Source of the DNA: Lantana camara
Taxonomy: Eukaryota > Streptophyta > Magnoliopsida > Lamiales > Verbenaceae
NCBI GenBank assembly: GCA_037501455.1
Contig: CM074857.1
Span: 102,085,501 to 102,149,500 of the forward strand
DNA: 64,000 nt
Direction: 5' to 3'
Shown: positions 63,815-64,000 of the stretch, in pieces
How positions within the stretch are numbered: position 1 is the stretch's first letter
Layout of the letters: every line of letters begins with the position of its first letter
Notes under the pieces: generated by a model
What the model saw: only the letters and a program-made list of their open reading frames with translations
The model's database searches: none
What the model was told of the DNA's origin: nothing
Made by a program: the position numbers and the translations under genes

Positions 63815-64000
63815 GTATCTACAACAGTGCTCCATTTCTTTTCATCACTTCTTTTGTTTTTTCTATCTTTTTGAGGTCCTGCTGTATTGTTTAGAAGTTT
63901 GTTTGTGCATGCTAGACGACTAAAAACATCAAATGAAGTAATGAACCTTCATCATTCTGCCTGTGTTATATTTGTACGTGTCGATTTGAATTAGCTTTTA

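Overview
The window is repeat-rich nuclear DNA of a flowering plant, probably a eudicot. It holds spliced VPS4/SKD1 genes, an F-box gene, a plant subtilase, Ty3/gypsy, Ty1/copia, Helitron and MITE insertions, and an integrated plant pararetrovirus. The species cannot be named from the sequence. All alignments were done by eye.

Layout. 1-5524 is the 3' part of a Tat-type gypsy element: end of pol, an antisense three-exon gene, and an LTR. 5724-6736 is a Mutator-like element with 70-bp inverted ends. About 6891-15240 is a decayed endogenous pararetrovirus on the minus strand, with gene order like the soymoviruses and two hAT-type MITE copies inside it. 15586-27160 is an F-box pseudogene split by a copia element (16672-26736). 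One LTR of that copia element is itself split by a 6.4-kb Helitron (20175-26564), which carries a fold-back MITE. 27415-29321 is a truncated subtilase pseudogene, and 29589-30573 is a second Mutator-like MITE. 31701-34891 and 36183-39348 are tandem VPS4/SKD1 genes; all eight exons match in length between the copies. 40309-63046 is a second Tat-type gypsy element. Its 5' LTR is interrupted by a 10.2-kb non-coding LARD-like retrotransposon (40445-50692). From 63346 to the window end is the 5' part of a methyltransferase-like host gene.

The insertions reconstruct exactly. Split LTRs rejoin to the length of their partner (809 = 136 + 673; 472 = 300 + 172), target duplications are visible (GTACC, GTTAA, TCTTT, and 8-9 bp for the DNA elements), and the Helitron leaves no duplication. 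LTR differences counted by eye give the order: LARD-like youngest (about 10 in 3,934), Tat element next (6 in 809), copia oldest (about 10 in 472).

The most interesting observation is that both Tat elements carry, antisense between pol and the 3' LTR, a gene of about 870 codons. Two introns keep the same positions and phases in both copies, and both copies have a TATA-like box on the antisense strand. Each copy is disabled by a different mutation. Host genes that look functional are the two VPS4 genes and the partial methyltransferase gene; nearly everything else is mobile or broken.
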